A stretch of DNA of 64,000 nt. Source: Flavobacteriia bacterium. Lineage in GTDB: Bacteria; Bacteroidota; Bacteroidia; Flavobacteriales_D; Crocinitomicaceae. The stretch lies in NCBI GenBank assembly GCA_947462925.1, contig CANHQP010000005.1:1-64000 (forward strand). Reading direction: 5' to 3'. The notes beneath the pieces were generated by a model. The model saw only the letters and a list, made by a program, of their open reading frames with translations, did not search any database and was not told the DNA's origin. The translations under genes were made by a program, and so were the position numbers. Position 1 is the stretch's first letter, and each line of letters begins with the position of its first letter. Shown piece by piece: positions 25,405 to 35,081 of this stretch.

Positions 25405-27486
25405 ATGAAATTCATTTCCGATATATCTCTTTTTTGGCTTTTTCCAATTGGTGCAATTGCATTTTTGCTTACTTATTTATTTTACAGAAAAGAAGCGTGG
25501 TTAAATGAAATTCCTAACTGGACAAAAAAATCACTTTTCATATTGAGATTTTTAAGCCTGTTTTTTATTGGGATTTTACTACTAGGAATTCTATTCGAAT
25601 CGTTTACCTACCGAAAAGAAAAACCTATCTTTATTACATTAGTTGACAATTCTCATTCTCTCAAAAACTTCAAAGACAGCGCCAAAGTTGCTCAACAGAT
25701 TGCCGATTTCAATTCCAAAATAAAAGAAAAGTTCAGCGAGAAATTTGAGATAATTTCTTATGCGGTTGGAGATAATTTCAGACAAACTGAATCGTTTAAT
25801 TTAAAAGATCAACATTCAAATTTATCTGATGGTTTTGAACAAATATATTCTCAATACTACAACAGGAATATCGGTGGAATAGCATTTATTTCTGATGGAA
25901 ATTTCAACGAAGGTCCTAATCCTATTTACTCAGCAGAAAAAATTGCCCTCACTCCTATTTTCACCTTAGGCGTTGGTGATACCATTCCTCACAAAGATCA
26001 ATTAATCAGAGATGTTACAACCAACGAAATTGCATTTTTAAAAAATAAATTTCCTGTTGAAATTGATGTTGAAGCGCTGAAAGTTGGAAAAAGAAGTAGC
26101 AAAGTTTCGATTTATCACAACAATAAAATCGTAGCAAGTAATAATGTAAATTTTGAAAATGGTCAATTCGACTTTAAACACATTACTTTCGAGTTGGACG
26201 CTACAGAAATTGGTTTTCAAAATTACGTCGTCGAAATTTCGCCCATCGATGGAGAATATACTACTAAAAATAACCGCAGGTCATTTTACATCGAAGTTCT
26301 GGATGGTAGAAATAAAATCATTTTACTCGCTGGAGCGCCTCATCCTGATGTGTCCGCGTTGAAATATGTACTCGAAAAAGATGAAAATGTGCAGGTTGAG
26401 TCTAAATTAATTGGTGATTGGGATAAAAAATTAGACAAAGTTGATTTGGTTATTTGGCACGAACCAGGAATCAATTTTAATCAATCTGTTCTTGACGCAA
26501 TCAGAAATGCAGGAAAACCAATATTGTTTTTTACTGGTCCAAACACCAATGGAAATACAATCAAAAAATTGGATATTGGAATGACCATTGGCAATTCAAA
26601 TCAGACGGATGAAGTTCAACCAGGATTCAATGTTGGATTCGAATTGTTTGAATTGACAACGGAACTCCAAAATACTTTGAGATTCTATCCTCCAGTGAAA
26701 GTAAAATATGGTGAGATTAAATTGAACCCGCAAAATAAAGTTTTACTCTCTCAAAGACTGGGCGATTTCTATAAAAAAGACCCTATTCTTTATTTTGGTG
26801 AAAAAGCAAATGTGAAATATGGCGTTTTTCTGGGCGAAGGAATTTGGAAATGGAAAATCAACGAATATAGTCGAACCAAGTCGACAGCAATGTTCGAAGA
26901 ATTAATTCAAAAAATTACGCAGTTCCTTGTGATCAAACAAAATGCATCATCTTTGAGAATAACCTTACCAAGAAGATTTTCAAAAGGTGAAGAAGTGAAA
27001 ATTAAAGCTGAATTCTACAATGAATCGCTGGAATTAATCACCAAACCTAAAATTTCTTTCAGTTTAAAAGATGAACGAAATAACAAATCCAATTTTGAAT
27101 TTGGTGTTTCTGGAAATTTCTACGTTTTACCGCTTGGAACTTTAAAACCTGGCAAATATACTTGGACCGCCTCCACAACACACAATGGAAAAAAACATTC
27201 AAAAAATGGAACTTTTGTAGTTGAAGATATAGAAATTGAATCTTTGGAAACAGTTGCAAATCATGGATTATTGAATCAAATTTCTAAGAATTCAAATGGC
27301 CAATTTTACCAACTTGCTAATTATGAAAAATTATTGAGCGACTTGGAGAAACGAGACGATATCGTTGAAATGTCCTACGAAGAAAGTGCCTTCAATGATT
27401 TGTTAGATTATTTCTGGCTTTTACTTCTCATTTGTTTGACTTTGTCAGCAGAATGGTTTCTGAGAAGATGGAATGGCAGTTATTAA
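25405..27486 (+). CDS. Large membrane protein with VWA-like domain
   Basis: A protein of about 693 residues. Two N-terminal membrane helices (LFWLFPIGAIAFLLTYLFY and RFLSLFFIGILLLGILF) precede a von Willebrand A-like domain (about 75-190: FITLVDNSHSLKNF and IGGIAFISDGNFNEGPN), then immunoglobulin-like and glutamine-amidotransferase-like segments (IILLAGAPHPDVSALKYVL), and a C-terminal helix LLDYFWLLLLICLTLSAEWF. The MIDAS motif appears degenerate (DNSHS instead of DxSxS). Such proteins are common in Bacteroidota and may take part in envelope or BatA-like stress complexes; the exact role is unknown. It ends four bases from the convergent ClC gene with no terminator visible. Confidence 0.75.
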   Translation: MKFISDISLFWLFPIGAIAFLLTYLFYRKEAWLNEIPNWTKKSLFILRFLSLFFIGILLLGILFESFTYRKEKPIFITLVDNSHSLKNFKDSAKVAQQIADFNSKIKEKFSEKFEIISYAVGDNFRQTESFNLKDQHSNLSDGFEQIYSQYYNRNIGGIAFISDGNFNEGPNPIYSAEKIALTPIFTLGVGDTIPHKDQLIRDVTTNEIAFLKNKFPVEIDVEALKVGKRSSKVSIYHNNKIVASNNVNFENGQFDFKHITFELDATEIGFQNYVVEISPIDGEYTTKNNRRSFYIEVLDGRNKIILLAGAPHPDVSALKYVLEKDENVQVESKLIGDWDKKLDKVDLVIWHEPGINFNQSVLDAIRNAGKPILFFTGPNTNGNTIKKLDIGMTIGNSNQTDEVQPGFNVGFELFELTTELQNTLRFYPPVKVKYGEIKLNPQNKVLLSQRLGDFYKKDPILYFGEKANVKYGVFLGEGIWKWKINEYSRTKSTAMFEELIQKITQFLVIKQNASSLRITLPRRFSKGEEVKIKAEFYNESLELITKPKISFSLKDERNNKSNFEFGVSGNFYVLPLGTLKPGKYTWTASTTHNGKKHSKNGTFVVEDIEIESLETVANHGLLNQISKNSNGQFYQLANYEKLLSDLEKRDDIVEMSYEESAFNDLLDYFWLLLLICLTLSAEWFLRRWNGSY

Positions 27487-27490
27487 CTGA

Positions 27491-29291
27491 TTATTCTCGG
27501 GTCGAAGTTCGAATCAATTCAGATCGATAATTGGACAACAAATGTGACTTTGAAATAAATCCGACAAACTCATTTTCAGAAACTACAGGCAATATCCACG
27601 CGTTTGTTTCATCAAATTTGTTCATGATTGAATGCATACTTTCATTTGCATCAATCACACTTGGCGGTTTGATCATCAATTGTTTGGCTCTCAAACTGTC
27701 GTACAGTTCTGTTTTAAAAATCGTCTCTCGAATTTGATCCAACTGAATAATTCCCACCAACTGATTTAATTCAGTTAAAACAGGAAAAATATTTCGATTA
27801 GAATGCGCAATAATTTGGGTAATTTCTCTCAAAGTCGCTTCTGGTTTTAACGTTTGATAATCCGTTTCTATCAATCTTTCAGACTTCAAAGAAGACAAAA
27901 TGGTAACATCTTTATTGCTTCTCAAAACTTGACCTTTTTTGGCTAAATTTTTAGCATCCATCGACAGAGGTTCAATGCTTCTTACAACTGCATAACTGAT
28001 GGCTGAAACTAACATCAGCGGAATCATCAATTCGTATCCACCAGTGATTTCTGCAATCAAAAATATTCCAGTCAACGGTGCATAAAATATCCCTGTCAAA
28101 ACACCAGACATTCCAACTAATGTAAAATTGCTAATAGGCAAAGTTGTAATTCCAGTCAAATTCACCAATCTTGCAAAAACATAACCGATATAAGCTCCAA
28201 CAAAAAGCGAAGGTGCAAAATTCCCTCCATTACCACCACTATTGATTGTCACGGCAGCTGCAATCACTTTCACAAACATGACAATACCAACAAAAAGTAA
28301 GACAAACCAACCTTCTGTTTTCATGCTTTTAAAAATACTCGTATCAAGCAATTTCTCTGGTGTATTGCTCGATAACACTTTGATACTTTCATAACCTTCA
28401 CCAAAAAGTGGTGGCAAAACCAAAATTAAAACTGCTAAAAAAAACACCGCCTTTAATCGCTTTGCCATAGGTCCAATCTTTCGAACGGTCAAGCACTTTT
28501 TCAATGCGCAAATAAATTCTAGAATAGTAAATTGAAATCAGACCAGTTAAGACCCCAAGTAAAACGTAAAATGGCACATTGTAATAATTGAAGGCTTCTT
28601 GCAATTTGAAAGTCAAAAGAATGGAATCTCCCAAAATGATTTTGGATGTCAAACCTCCTACTGCTGCGGCAATAATCAATGGAATAAACGCGGAAATACT
28701 GGCGTCAACTAACAATACTTCCAAAGCAAATAAAACACCTGCAATCGGCGCGTTAAACGCAGCACCAATACCTGCAGCAGCTCCGCAAGCCAAAAGTAAA
28801 ACCCTATCCTTATATATTAATTGATACGTTTTGGCAAAATTTGAGCCAATAGATGAACCTGTAGTAACAATCGGTGACTCCAACCCTGCTGAACCTCCGA
28901 AACCAACAGTGACAGCGCTCGTTATAATATGAGAATACATCTGACCTTTGGGTAAAAACCCTGATTTCTTGACAATTGAACGAATAATATTCGCTGTTCC
29001 TCGACCCAATTTTTGATTGAAAAAACGACGAACTATAAAAGTGGTCAATATTATTCCAATCATTGGAAAAACCAAGTACAAATAGCTATTAAGATTGAAA
29101 GGTAATTTAAAATCCAAGGTAACAAATCGGTGAATTTGAAAAACGAAAATCTTCAATAGTACCGCAGCTAGTCCAGCTGTTAGTCCAACCATCATACTCG
29201 CGAAAATCAAAAATTGTTGCTCAGATAATTTCGATCTGACCCATTTTATGGAACGCTCAATGATTGAAAATAAACTTTGATACAATTTCAA
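27491..29291 (-). pseudogene. ClC chloride channel/antiporter with CBS domains, frameshifted
   Basis: Two overlapping frames (28398-29291, N-terminal half; 27491-28504, C-terminal half) make one ClC protein of about 600 residues. The first half shows GGSAGLESPIV with the gating Glu and GIGAAFNAPIAGVLFALE. The second shows GGNGGNFAPSLFVGAYIG (the GIFAP motif) and two CBS domains. The break is at a run of eight T on the minus strand (8 A at 28437-28444): with seven T the reading becomes KAIKGGVFLAVLILVLPPLF, which fits the family. So it is a recent single-base insertion, a sequencing error, or a slippery site that is read through. Everything else looks intact and selected. Confidence 0.85.
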
Positions 29292-29436
29292 GTCAATATT
29301 TTTTTTGATGATTTACACAAATATACTAAAATCAAAATAAGCATATTTATGAAAATTAGTTATTCATTAGGCAAAAAAGAAAGTGAATACGCTGTATAAG
29401 GATGAAAATATTTAAACATTTCATTCTTATTTTTTT

Positions 29437-29444
29437 TAACTTTG
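29437..29444 (+). promoter_or_regulatory. Predicted -7 element of the fbaA-accD operon
   Basis: TAACTTTG, exact match to TAnnTTTG, 27 bases before the fbaA ATG. Confidence 0.6.
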
Positions 29445-29471
29445 CGCAATCAATTTAAAAACTGAAAAATA

Positions 29472-30539
29472 ATGGCTCACAATATCAAACCAGGCGTTGC
29501 CTCAGGAGATGAAGTTCAAGCAATTTTTAAATATGCAAAAGAGAAAGGTTTTGCTCTACCAGCAGTAAATGTAACAGGTTCTTCAACAGTGAATGGTGTT
29601 ATGGAAACTGCAGCGAAACTTAATGCTCCAGTGATTATACAATTTTCTAACGGAGGTTGTTTGTACAATGCTGGAAAAGCGCTTTCAAATGAAAATGAAA
29701 AAGCAGCAATTTTGGGCGGAATCGCTGGTGCGAAGCACGTTCACACTTTGGCTGAAGCGTATGGAGCAACTGTTATTTTACATACAGATCACTGCGCGAA
29801 GAAACTTTTGCCTTGGATTGATGGTTTGTTAGATGCAAGTGAAGAATTTTTCAAAGAAACTGGAAAACCATTGTACAGTTCTCACATGATTGATTTGTCT
29901 GAAGAACCTATCGAAGAAAACATCGAAATTTGCAAAGCTTATTTGGCTCGCATGAGCAAAATAGGAATGACATTGGAAATCGAATTGGGTATTACTGGCG
30001 GTGAAGAAGATGGTGTTGACAATACGGATGTAGACAGTTCTAAATTGTACACACAACCTGAAGAAGTTGCTTATGCTTATGAGGAATTGATGAAAGTAAG
30101 CGACACATTCACCATTGCAGCTGCTTTTGGAAATGTTCATGGAGTTTACAAACCAGGAAACGTGAAATTGACTCCTAAGATTTTAAGAAATTCTCAAGAA
30201 TACGTTCAAAATAAATTCAATACTGGAACAAATCCAGTTGATTTTGTGTTTCACGGTGGATCAGGTTCTACTTTGGAAGAAATCAGAGAAGCGATTGGTT
30301 ACGGTGTGATCAAAATGAACATCGATACTGATTTGCAATTTGCATTTACTGAAGGCGTTCGTGACTATGTAACAAAAAACATTGATTACTTAAAAACACA
30401 AATAGGAAATCCTACGGGAGACGATCAACCAAATAAAAAATACTACGACCCAAGAAAATGGATGAGAGATGGTGAATTGACATTTGTCAAAAGACTTGAG
30501 CAAGCTTTCCATGATCTTAACAATGTAAATACGCTTTAA
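29472..30539 (+). CDS. fbaA: Class II fructose-bisphosphate aldolase
   Basis: A 355-residue zinc aldolase that splits or forms fructose 1,6-bisphosphate in glycolysis and gluconeogenesis. The zinc and catalytic residues are seen in VILHTDHCAKKLLPWIDGLL (His and Asp), EIELGITGGEEDGVD, AFGNVHGVYKPGN and FHGGSGSTLEEI, with NIDTDLQFAFTEGVRDY near the end; this is the E. coli FbaA subclass. It is followed after 26 bases by accD, a pairing that recurs in Bacteroidota, and both are probably transcribed from the promoter at 29437. Confidence 0.96.
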   Translation: MAHNIKPGVASGDEVQAIFKYAKEKGFALPAVNVTGSSTVNGVMETAAKLNAPVIIQFSNGGCLYNAGKALSNENEKAAILGGIAGAKHVHTLAEAYGATVILHTDHCAKKLLPWIDGLLDASEEFFKETGKPLYSSHMIDLSEEPIEENIEICKAYLARMSKIGMTLEIELGITGGEEDGVDNTDVDSSKLYTQPEEVAYAYEELMKVSDTFTIAAAFGNVHGVYKPGNVKLTPKILRNSQEYVQNKFNTGTNPVDFVFHGGSGSTLEEIREAIGYGVIKMNIDTDLQFAFTEGVRDYVTKNIDYLKTQIGNPTGDDQPNKKYYDPRKWMRDGELTFVKRLEQAFHDLNNVNTL

Positions 30540-30565
30540 TATTAATTCAGCACAAAAAATAAACT

Positions 30566-31411
30566 ATGGGTTGGTTTAAAAGAGACAAAGAAGGGATTAC
30601 AACTTCGACAAAAGAGAAAAAAGAAACACCAGAAGGACTTTGGCACAAATGTTCCAATTGTAAAACGGTTTTCACAGAATCTGATTTTGTCAAAAACTTT
30701 TATGTTTGTGATAGATGTTCACACCATGAGAGAATCGGATCAAAAGAATATTTCGAAATTCTTTTTGATGAAGGAAAATTCACGGAGTTAGATGCAAATC
30801 TTTCATCTGGTGATCCATTGAAATTCGAGGATACTAAAAAATATGTTGACAGAGTCAAAGCAACACAAAAAAGTTCTGGTTTGAAAGATGCAGTAAGAAC
30901 TGCTCATGGAAAATTAGAAGGAATGGATTTTGTAATTGCTGCCATGGATTTCGGATTTATTGGTGGTTCTTTGGGTTCTGTTGTAGGTGAAAAAATTGCC
31001 CGTGCAATCGACAAAGCAATCGAATTGAAATGTCCATTCATGATTATCTCTAAATCTGGAGGTGCGCGTATGATGGAAGCTGGTTTTTCTTTGATGCAAA
31101 TGGCGAAAGTAAGCGGGAAATTAGGTCAATTGGCTGAGAATAAATTGCCTTATATTTCATTTTTGACAGATCCGACAACTGGTGGTGTAACCGCATCTTT
31201 CGCAATGTTAGGTGATTTAAATATCGCTGAACCAAAAGCTTTGATCGCATTCGCTGGTCCAAGAGTTGTGAAAGAAACAATTGGTAGAGATTTGCCAGAA
31301 GGATTTCAAACTTCTGAGTTCTTGTTAGAACACGGATTTTTAGATTACATCGTTGATCGAACGGAGCTAAAACAAACTTTAGCAACTTCGTTGAAAATGT
31401 TCAACAATTAA
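30566..31411 (+). CDS. accD: Acetyl-CoA carboxylase carboxyltransferase subunit beta
   Basis: A 281-residue subunit of the carboxyltransferase that moves the carboxyl group from biotin to acetyl-CoA, making malonyl-CoA for fatty acid synthesis. An N-terminal zinc ribbon is present ([11 protein letters not shown], then YVCDRCSHH), followed by the crotonase-like core with [38 protein letters not shown] and [12 protein letters not shown]. Length and order are normal. Last gene of the fbaA-accD operon, closed by a strong terminator. Confidence 0.97.
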   Translation: MGWFKRDKEGITTSTKEKKETPEGLWHKCSNCKTVFTESDFVKNFYVCDRCSHHERIGSKEYFEILFDEGKFTELDANLSSGDPLKFEDTKKYVDRVKATQKSSGLKDAVRTAHGKLEGMDFVIAAMDFGFIGGSLGSVVGEKIARAIDKAIELKCPFMIISKSGGARMMEAGFSLMQMAKVSGKLGQLAENKLPYISFLTDPTTGGVTASFAMLGDLNIAEPKALIAFAGPRVVKETIGRDLPEGFQTSEFLLEHGFLDYIVDRTELKQTLATSLKMFNN

Positions 31412-31417
31412 ATATTC

Positions 31418-31448
31418 AAAGTCCTGCAGAAATGTGGGACTTTTTTTT
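31418..31448 (+). terminator. Terminator of fbaA-accD with GAAA tetraloop
   Basis: AAAGTCCTGCA (31418-31428), loop GAAA, then TGTGGGACTTT (31433-31443), pairing throughout with two G-U pairs, followed by T to 31448. Confidence 0.9.
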
Positions 31449-31456
31449 AGTCATTT

Positions 31457-32260
31457 TTATTCGAAATGATTTTGAAACCATCGTTCAACTAAACTCAAAA
31501 TCTCAGTCGATTTTTCTAAATGCGGATGATGTTTTACTAAATCTAAAAATGCAATCTCAGCTTGTGGAATGGCTTTTTGAATGAATTCTAGCTGTAATTT
31601 AGTGCCATATTGATCTTCTTTTCCTTGAATTGCTAATAGCGGACAAGTAATTCCTTCAATATCTTTAACAATATTCCATTCTCTAAAAGGTTCACTTAAC
31701 CAAGTATTCGCCCAAGCGAAAAAAAGCGATTCTGTTTTTTCTCCGTGAATTTTTTTCAAACCTTCCAATTTTCCTGCGCGAAAAGCATCAATTGCTGGTT
31801 GAATTCCAGCGCGTGTTTCAGGTTCATTCAAAACATGCGCAGCCATTGTTACAATTCCAGAGACAAATTTTGGAAATTTAGCAGCGTATAACAAGGCAAT
31901 TGTGCCGCCATCTGAATGTCCAACTAAAATCACCCGTTTTCCGCCTGGCAAAATTTTCTGAATGACTTCGTGCAATTCATCGTAAGCATAATCATGCAGG
32001 TAGTTTTCATTTCTTTCACCAAACAATGCATCGGAACCACCATGCCCTCTTCGCTCGAGAATAAAACCATCCATTCCCATGGAATCGCTCAACAATTTAG
32101 GAAAATTTCGCCATTGACCAATTGAACCCAAAGCTTCATGCAAAAACAACAAAATAGTGTTCTCCTGAAAATCGGTTCTGTTTGTTAAATTGCTTTTTTC
32201 TGATTCGATAAAAGCGATTTGAACCTGATGTGTCGAAAGTTGGAGTTTCTTTAAAATCAT
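31457..32260 (-). CDS. Alpha/beta hydrolase
   Basis: A 267-residue alpha/beta-hydrolase with an oxyanion region LLFLHEALGSIGQWRNF, the nucleophile elbow VGHSDGG, GFILERRGHGGSD, the acid region LLAIQGKEDQYG and a terminal His in VKHHPHLEK. The substrate is unknown; the family includes small esterases and C-C hydrolases. The ATG at 32260 is preferred over a GTG at 32284. It follows efp by 60 bases on the same strand and may be co-transcribed with it. Confidence 0.85.
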   Translation of the reverse strand: MILKKLQLSTHQVQIAFIESEKSNLTNRTDFQENTILLFLHEALGSIGQWRNFPKLLSDSMGMDGFILERRGHGGSDALFGERNENYLHDYAYDELHEVIQKILPGGKRVILVGHSDGGTIALLYAAKFPKFVSGIVTMAAHVLNEPETRAGIQPAIDAFRAGKLEGLKKIHGEKTESLFFAWANTWLSEPFREWNIVKDIEGITCPLLAIQGKEDQYGTKLQLEFIQKAIPQAEIAFLDLVKHHPHLEKSTEILSLVERWFQNHFE

Positions 32261-32320
32261 CTTTTGTAAAACAAAAAATCCCACATTGCTGCAGGATTTA
32301 ATAATTTAAAATATTGTAAA

Positions 32321-32887
32321 TTAGTTTTTTACTCGCTCTTGGTACAAACCAGTACGCGTATCAATTTTAATAATTTCTCCAGTATTGATGAACAAAGGAA
32401 CACGAATTTCAGCGCCTGTTGCAATAGTTGCTGGCTTCATTGTGTTTGTCGCAGTATCACCTTTAATTCCTGGTTCAGTGTAAGTTACTTCAGAAATAAT
32501 TGAAATTGGTAATTCAACAACCAAAGGAGTTTCTTCTTCAGCGTGAAACAAAATACTACAAGTCATTCCTTCAACCAAAAAACCTGGTTTTTCAATCATC
32601 TTAGCAGGAATGTTCACTTGTTCAAAATTTTCATTGTTCATGAAAACATAATCAGTTCCTTCTTGATACAAATATTGATACTCACGATTTTCAATTCTAA
32701 CAGTCTCAATTTTATGACCTGCCGAAAAAGTATTGTCTATCACCTTCCCAGTTTCAATTTGTCTCATTTTCGTACGAACGAAAGCAGGACCTTTTCCAGG
32801 TTTTACGTGTTGAAACTCGATAATTTGACACAGTTTATCGTTAAATTTAATGCATAAACCGTTTTTGATATCAGATGTATTTGCCAT
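32321..32887 (-). CDS. efp: Elongation factor P
   Basis: A 188-residue translation factor that rescues ribosomes stalled on polyproline. The three beta-domains are complete, and the tip loop HVKPGKGPAF carries K32, the position of the modified lysine in E. coli EF-P (K34). The C-terminus GEIIKIDTRTGLYQERVKN is typical. No modification enzyme (EpmA, EarP or YmfI type) is seen in the window. It has its own TATTTTTG promoter element 22 bases upstream. Confidence 0.97.
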   Translation of the reverse strand: MANTSDIKNGLCIKFNDKLCQIIEFQHVKPGKGPAFVRTKMRQIETGKVIDNTFSAGHKIETVRIENREYQYLYQEGTDYVFMNNENFEQVNIPAKMIEKPGFLVEGMTCSILFHAEEETPLVVELPISIISEVTYTEPGIKGDTATNTMKPATIATGAEIRVPLFINTGEIIKIDTRTGLYQERVKN

Positions 32888-32909
32888 GATGCTTCTTTAT
32901 AATAGAGCG

Positions 32910-32917
32910 CAAAAATA
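32910..32917 (-). promoter_or_regulatory. Predicted -7 element of efp
   Basis: TATTTTTG on the minus strand, exact match to TAnnTTTG, 22 bases before the ATG. Confidence 0.5.
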
Positions 32918-33442
32918 GAAAAAAAAGTTTGAAGAATATTAAATTTCTTAATCATTAAAAACCGAACAAAATCTTTTGTTCCTTTTGCTTGATCAAAACG
33001 AACCCAAAAATCAAGGCTCTCTCAGAAAGTTTAAAGCACAATTTTTCGCACGAAATAAATTTATCTTTTCGAGTGCTTTATTTTAAAAGCTTCTGAAAAA
33101 GTGATTTTAGCTTCGCTGCATCCTTCGGAAGTGTCGGTGATCTACTCCACTAGCGTTTCGCAGGTTCGCTTCGCAGCATCCTTCGGAAGTCCTCCAAAAG
33201 TCTACATTTTCAGTGCACCTTTAAACCGCGTAGCAGCCACGCTAGTGAAACACTTTCTTCCAAGGCCAAAATTCTAAAACTGATAATTTACCTTTCGCAG
33301 AATTAAATCATCTTAAACAATTTGATTTATTGCTAATTAAATTAATAACCAATTTTCTTTACTGGCCAAAACTGATTCTTAGTTAAACTTTATCAAGCCT
33401 TCAGTAAATGTTGTTGAACTCTGTAAATAGAATTAAAACAAT
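32918..33442. repeat. Gene-free spacer with short direct and inverted repeats
   Basis: No ORF is supported here. TTCGCTGCATCCTTCGGAAGT (starting 33112) recurs one base different as TTCGCAGCATCCTTCGGAAGT (starting 33170). CACTAGCG (33148-33155) is mirrored by CGCTAGTG (33239-33246), closing a loop that contains one of those copies. This GC-richer patch looks like an intergenic repeat element; the remainder is plain AT-rich spacer. Confidence 0.5.
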
Positions 33443-33450
33443 TATCTTTG
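33443..33450 (+). promoter_or_regulatory. Predicted -7 element of the FKBP pair
   Basis: TATCTTTG, exact match to TAnnTTTG, 16 bases before the ATG at 33467. Confidence 0.6.
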
Positions 33451-33466
33451 CACCAAAGCTTAAAAA

Positions 33467-34066
33467 ATGACAGAAGAAATCAATGCAGTAAGTTACTGTG
33501 TAGGAATGAGTGTTGCAGGAAGTTTGATGCAACAAGATTTAGAAAAAATCAATCCAGAAGCGATGGCTGAAGCAATTGCTGATGCGTTCGCAGGAAAAGC
33601 GCCAAAATATGGTCCAGATGAAGCAAATGCAATCATCCAACAGTATTTGCAAAAAGTGAGTGAATCTAAATTTGCAGAGCACAAAGATGCTGGTGAAGCT
33701 TTTTTAGCTGAAAATAAAACAAAACCAGGAATTCATACTACGCCTTCAGGTTTGCAATATGAAGTGATTGAAGAAGGAACTGGTGCAAAACCAACTGCAG
33801 AAGATACTGTTGAAGTTCATTATCATGGAACTTTGATTGATGGAAGTGTTTTTGATTCTTCTATTCAAAGAGGAACTCCAGCAACGTTTGGCGTTCATCA
33901 AGTAATCAAAGGTTGGACTGAAGCTTTGCAATTGATGACAGAAGGTTCAAAATACCGTTTGTATATTCCTCAAGACTTGGCTTATGGTGCACAACCTCAT
34001 CCAGGTGGACCAATCAAACCTTTTATGGCTTTGATTTTCGACGTTGAATTGATTGCAATACATTAA
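33467..34066 (+). CDS. FKBP-type peptidyl-prolyl isomerase, cytoplasmic
   Basis: A 199-residue FklB/Mip-like isomerase without signal peptide. An N-terminal helical dimer domain (about 1-85, VSYCVGMSVAGSLMQQ) precedes the FKBP domain (about 90-197) with TPSGLQYEVIEEGTGAKP, VEVHYHGTLIDGSVFDSS, VIKGWTEAL, YRLYIPQDLAYG and LIFDVELIAI. It speeds cis-trans isomerisation of prolyl bonds during folding. It is the first of two FKBP genes, 11 bases apart. Confidence 0.93.
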   Translation: MTEEINAVSYCVGMSVAGSLMQQDLEKINPEAMAEAIADAFAGKAPKYGPDEANAIIQQYLQKVSESKFAEHKDAGEAFLAENKTKPGIHTTPSGLQYEVIEEGTGAKPTAEDTVEVHYHGTLIDGSVFDSSIQRGTPATFGVHQVIKGWTEALQLMTEGSKYRLYIPQDLAYGAQPHPGGPIKPFMALIFDVELIAIH

Positions 34067-34077
34067 TCAGATTTAAA

Positions 34078-35034
34078 ATGAAAAAAGTTATTCTTTTTTT
34101 ACCCTTGTTGGTACTTTTTGCAGCTTGTGGAGATAAATCAGCAAGTGAAGAAACTGAAAAAGTTGATTTGACAACTTTCAAAGATAAATTGTCTTACGCT
34201 TTGGGTGCAGATCATGCGCATTCAATTTCTGAATCTGGAGATCCGTATTTTGATAAATATGACATCGACGAAATGGTCAAAGGATTTGAGCAAGGATTTT
34301 CGGATACTTCTGCATTTGATGAAGGTTGTAATGAAACAATGAGAAAACTTTACGGTCCTCAAGGTCAAAAGTTTGATACAAATTATGTAAAAGAAGGATC
34401 AAGTTGTTTGGGGAAATTGTCTGGAATTGTTTTTCAAGCGAGTTGGAAAAAGAAAGGTGCATTGAGTAAAATCGATATTAAAAAAGCAGCCATCGGATTT
34501 AGACACGGATTAATGAAAATCGATACGTTGATCAATGTGGAGGAACAAAAATCGATGATTCAAAATTTCTTCGAAGATTTGAATAAAATGAACGGAAGTG
34601 TTTTGATGGAAAAAGCGAAGAAATTGCCAAATATCAAATCAACTACTAGTGGAATCATTTTGCAAACCATTAAAGAAGGTAATGGACCAAGTCCTGCTTC
34701 TGGAGATGATGTACTAGCGCATTATATTTTGATGAATTCATTGGGTGATACGTTGCAAAGTTCTTTCGAAATGGTTGAAAAATACAAACAACCATTGAAT
34801 GCTTTCTCGCTTTCTGGCGTAGTTCCAGGATGGCAAGAAGGAATGCCGATGATGAAAAAAGGTGGGAAATACAGATTGTATCTACCTTTTCAAATGGCTT
34901 ATGGAGAATCTGGTATGTTTAATCCAAACACCAATTCGTATGACATTCAACCTTATGAATCTTTGGTGTTTTACATTGAGTTAATCAACTGCGGAAAACC
35001 AGGTTCGTTGACTAAGAATAATGTGAATAGATAA
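34078..35034 (+). CDS. FKBP-type peptidyl-prolyl isomerase, lipoprotein
   Basis: A 318-residue isomerase with lipoprotein signal MKKVILFLPLLVLFAACGDK (lipidated Cys17), so it is anchored in the envelope. An N-terminal helical region has a Mip-like LSYALGADHAHS motif; the C-terminal FKBP domain (about 195-310) has TSGIILQTIKEGNGPSPASG, VVPGWQEGMPMM and YRLYLPFQMAYG, but VDVHYxG is replaced by DVLAHYILMNS and the usual F-D pair is altered (LQSSFE), so activity may differ. It is probably co-transcribed with the cytoplasmic paralogue, giving one isomerase for each side of the membrane. Confidence 0.9.
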   Translation: MKKVILFLPLLVLFAACGDKSASEETEKVDLTTFKDKLSYALGADHAHSISESGDPYFDKYDIDEMVKGFEQGFSDTSAFDEGCNETMRKLYGPQGQKFDTNYVKEGSSCLGKLSGIVFQASWKKKGALSKIDIKKAAIGFRHGLMKIDTLINVEEQKSMIQNFFEDLNKMNGSVLMEKAKKLPNIKSTTSGIILQTIKEGNGPSPASGDDVLAHYILMNSLGDTLQSSFEMVEKYKQPLNAFSLSGVVPGWQEGMPMMKKGGKYRLYLPFQMAYGESGMFNPNTNSYDIQPYESLVFYIELINCGKPGSLTKNNVNR

Positions 35035-35052
35035 AAAATTGAATAGATGAGG

Positions 35053-35081
35053 AAAGGTGCTTGAATAAGGCACCTTTTTTT
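35053..35081 (+). terminator. Terminator of the FKBP pair
   Basis: AAAGGTGC (35053-35060) and GCACCTTT (35070-35077) form an 8-bp stem with a 9-base loop, continuing into a T-run to 35081. Confidence 0.85.
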
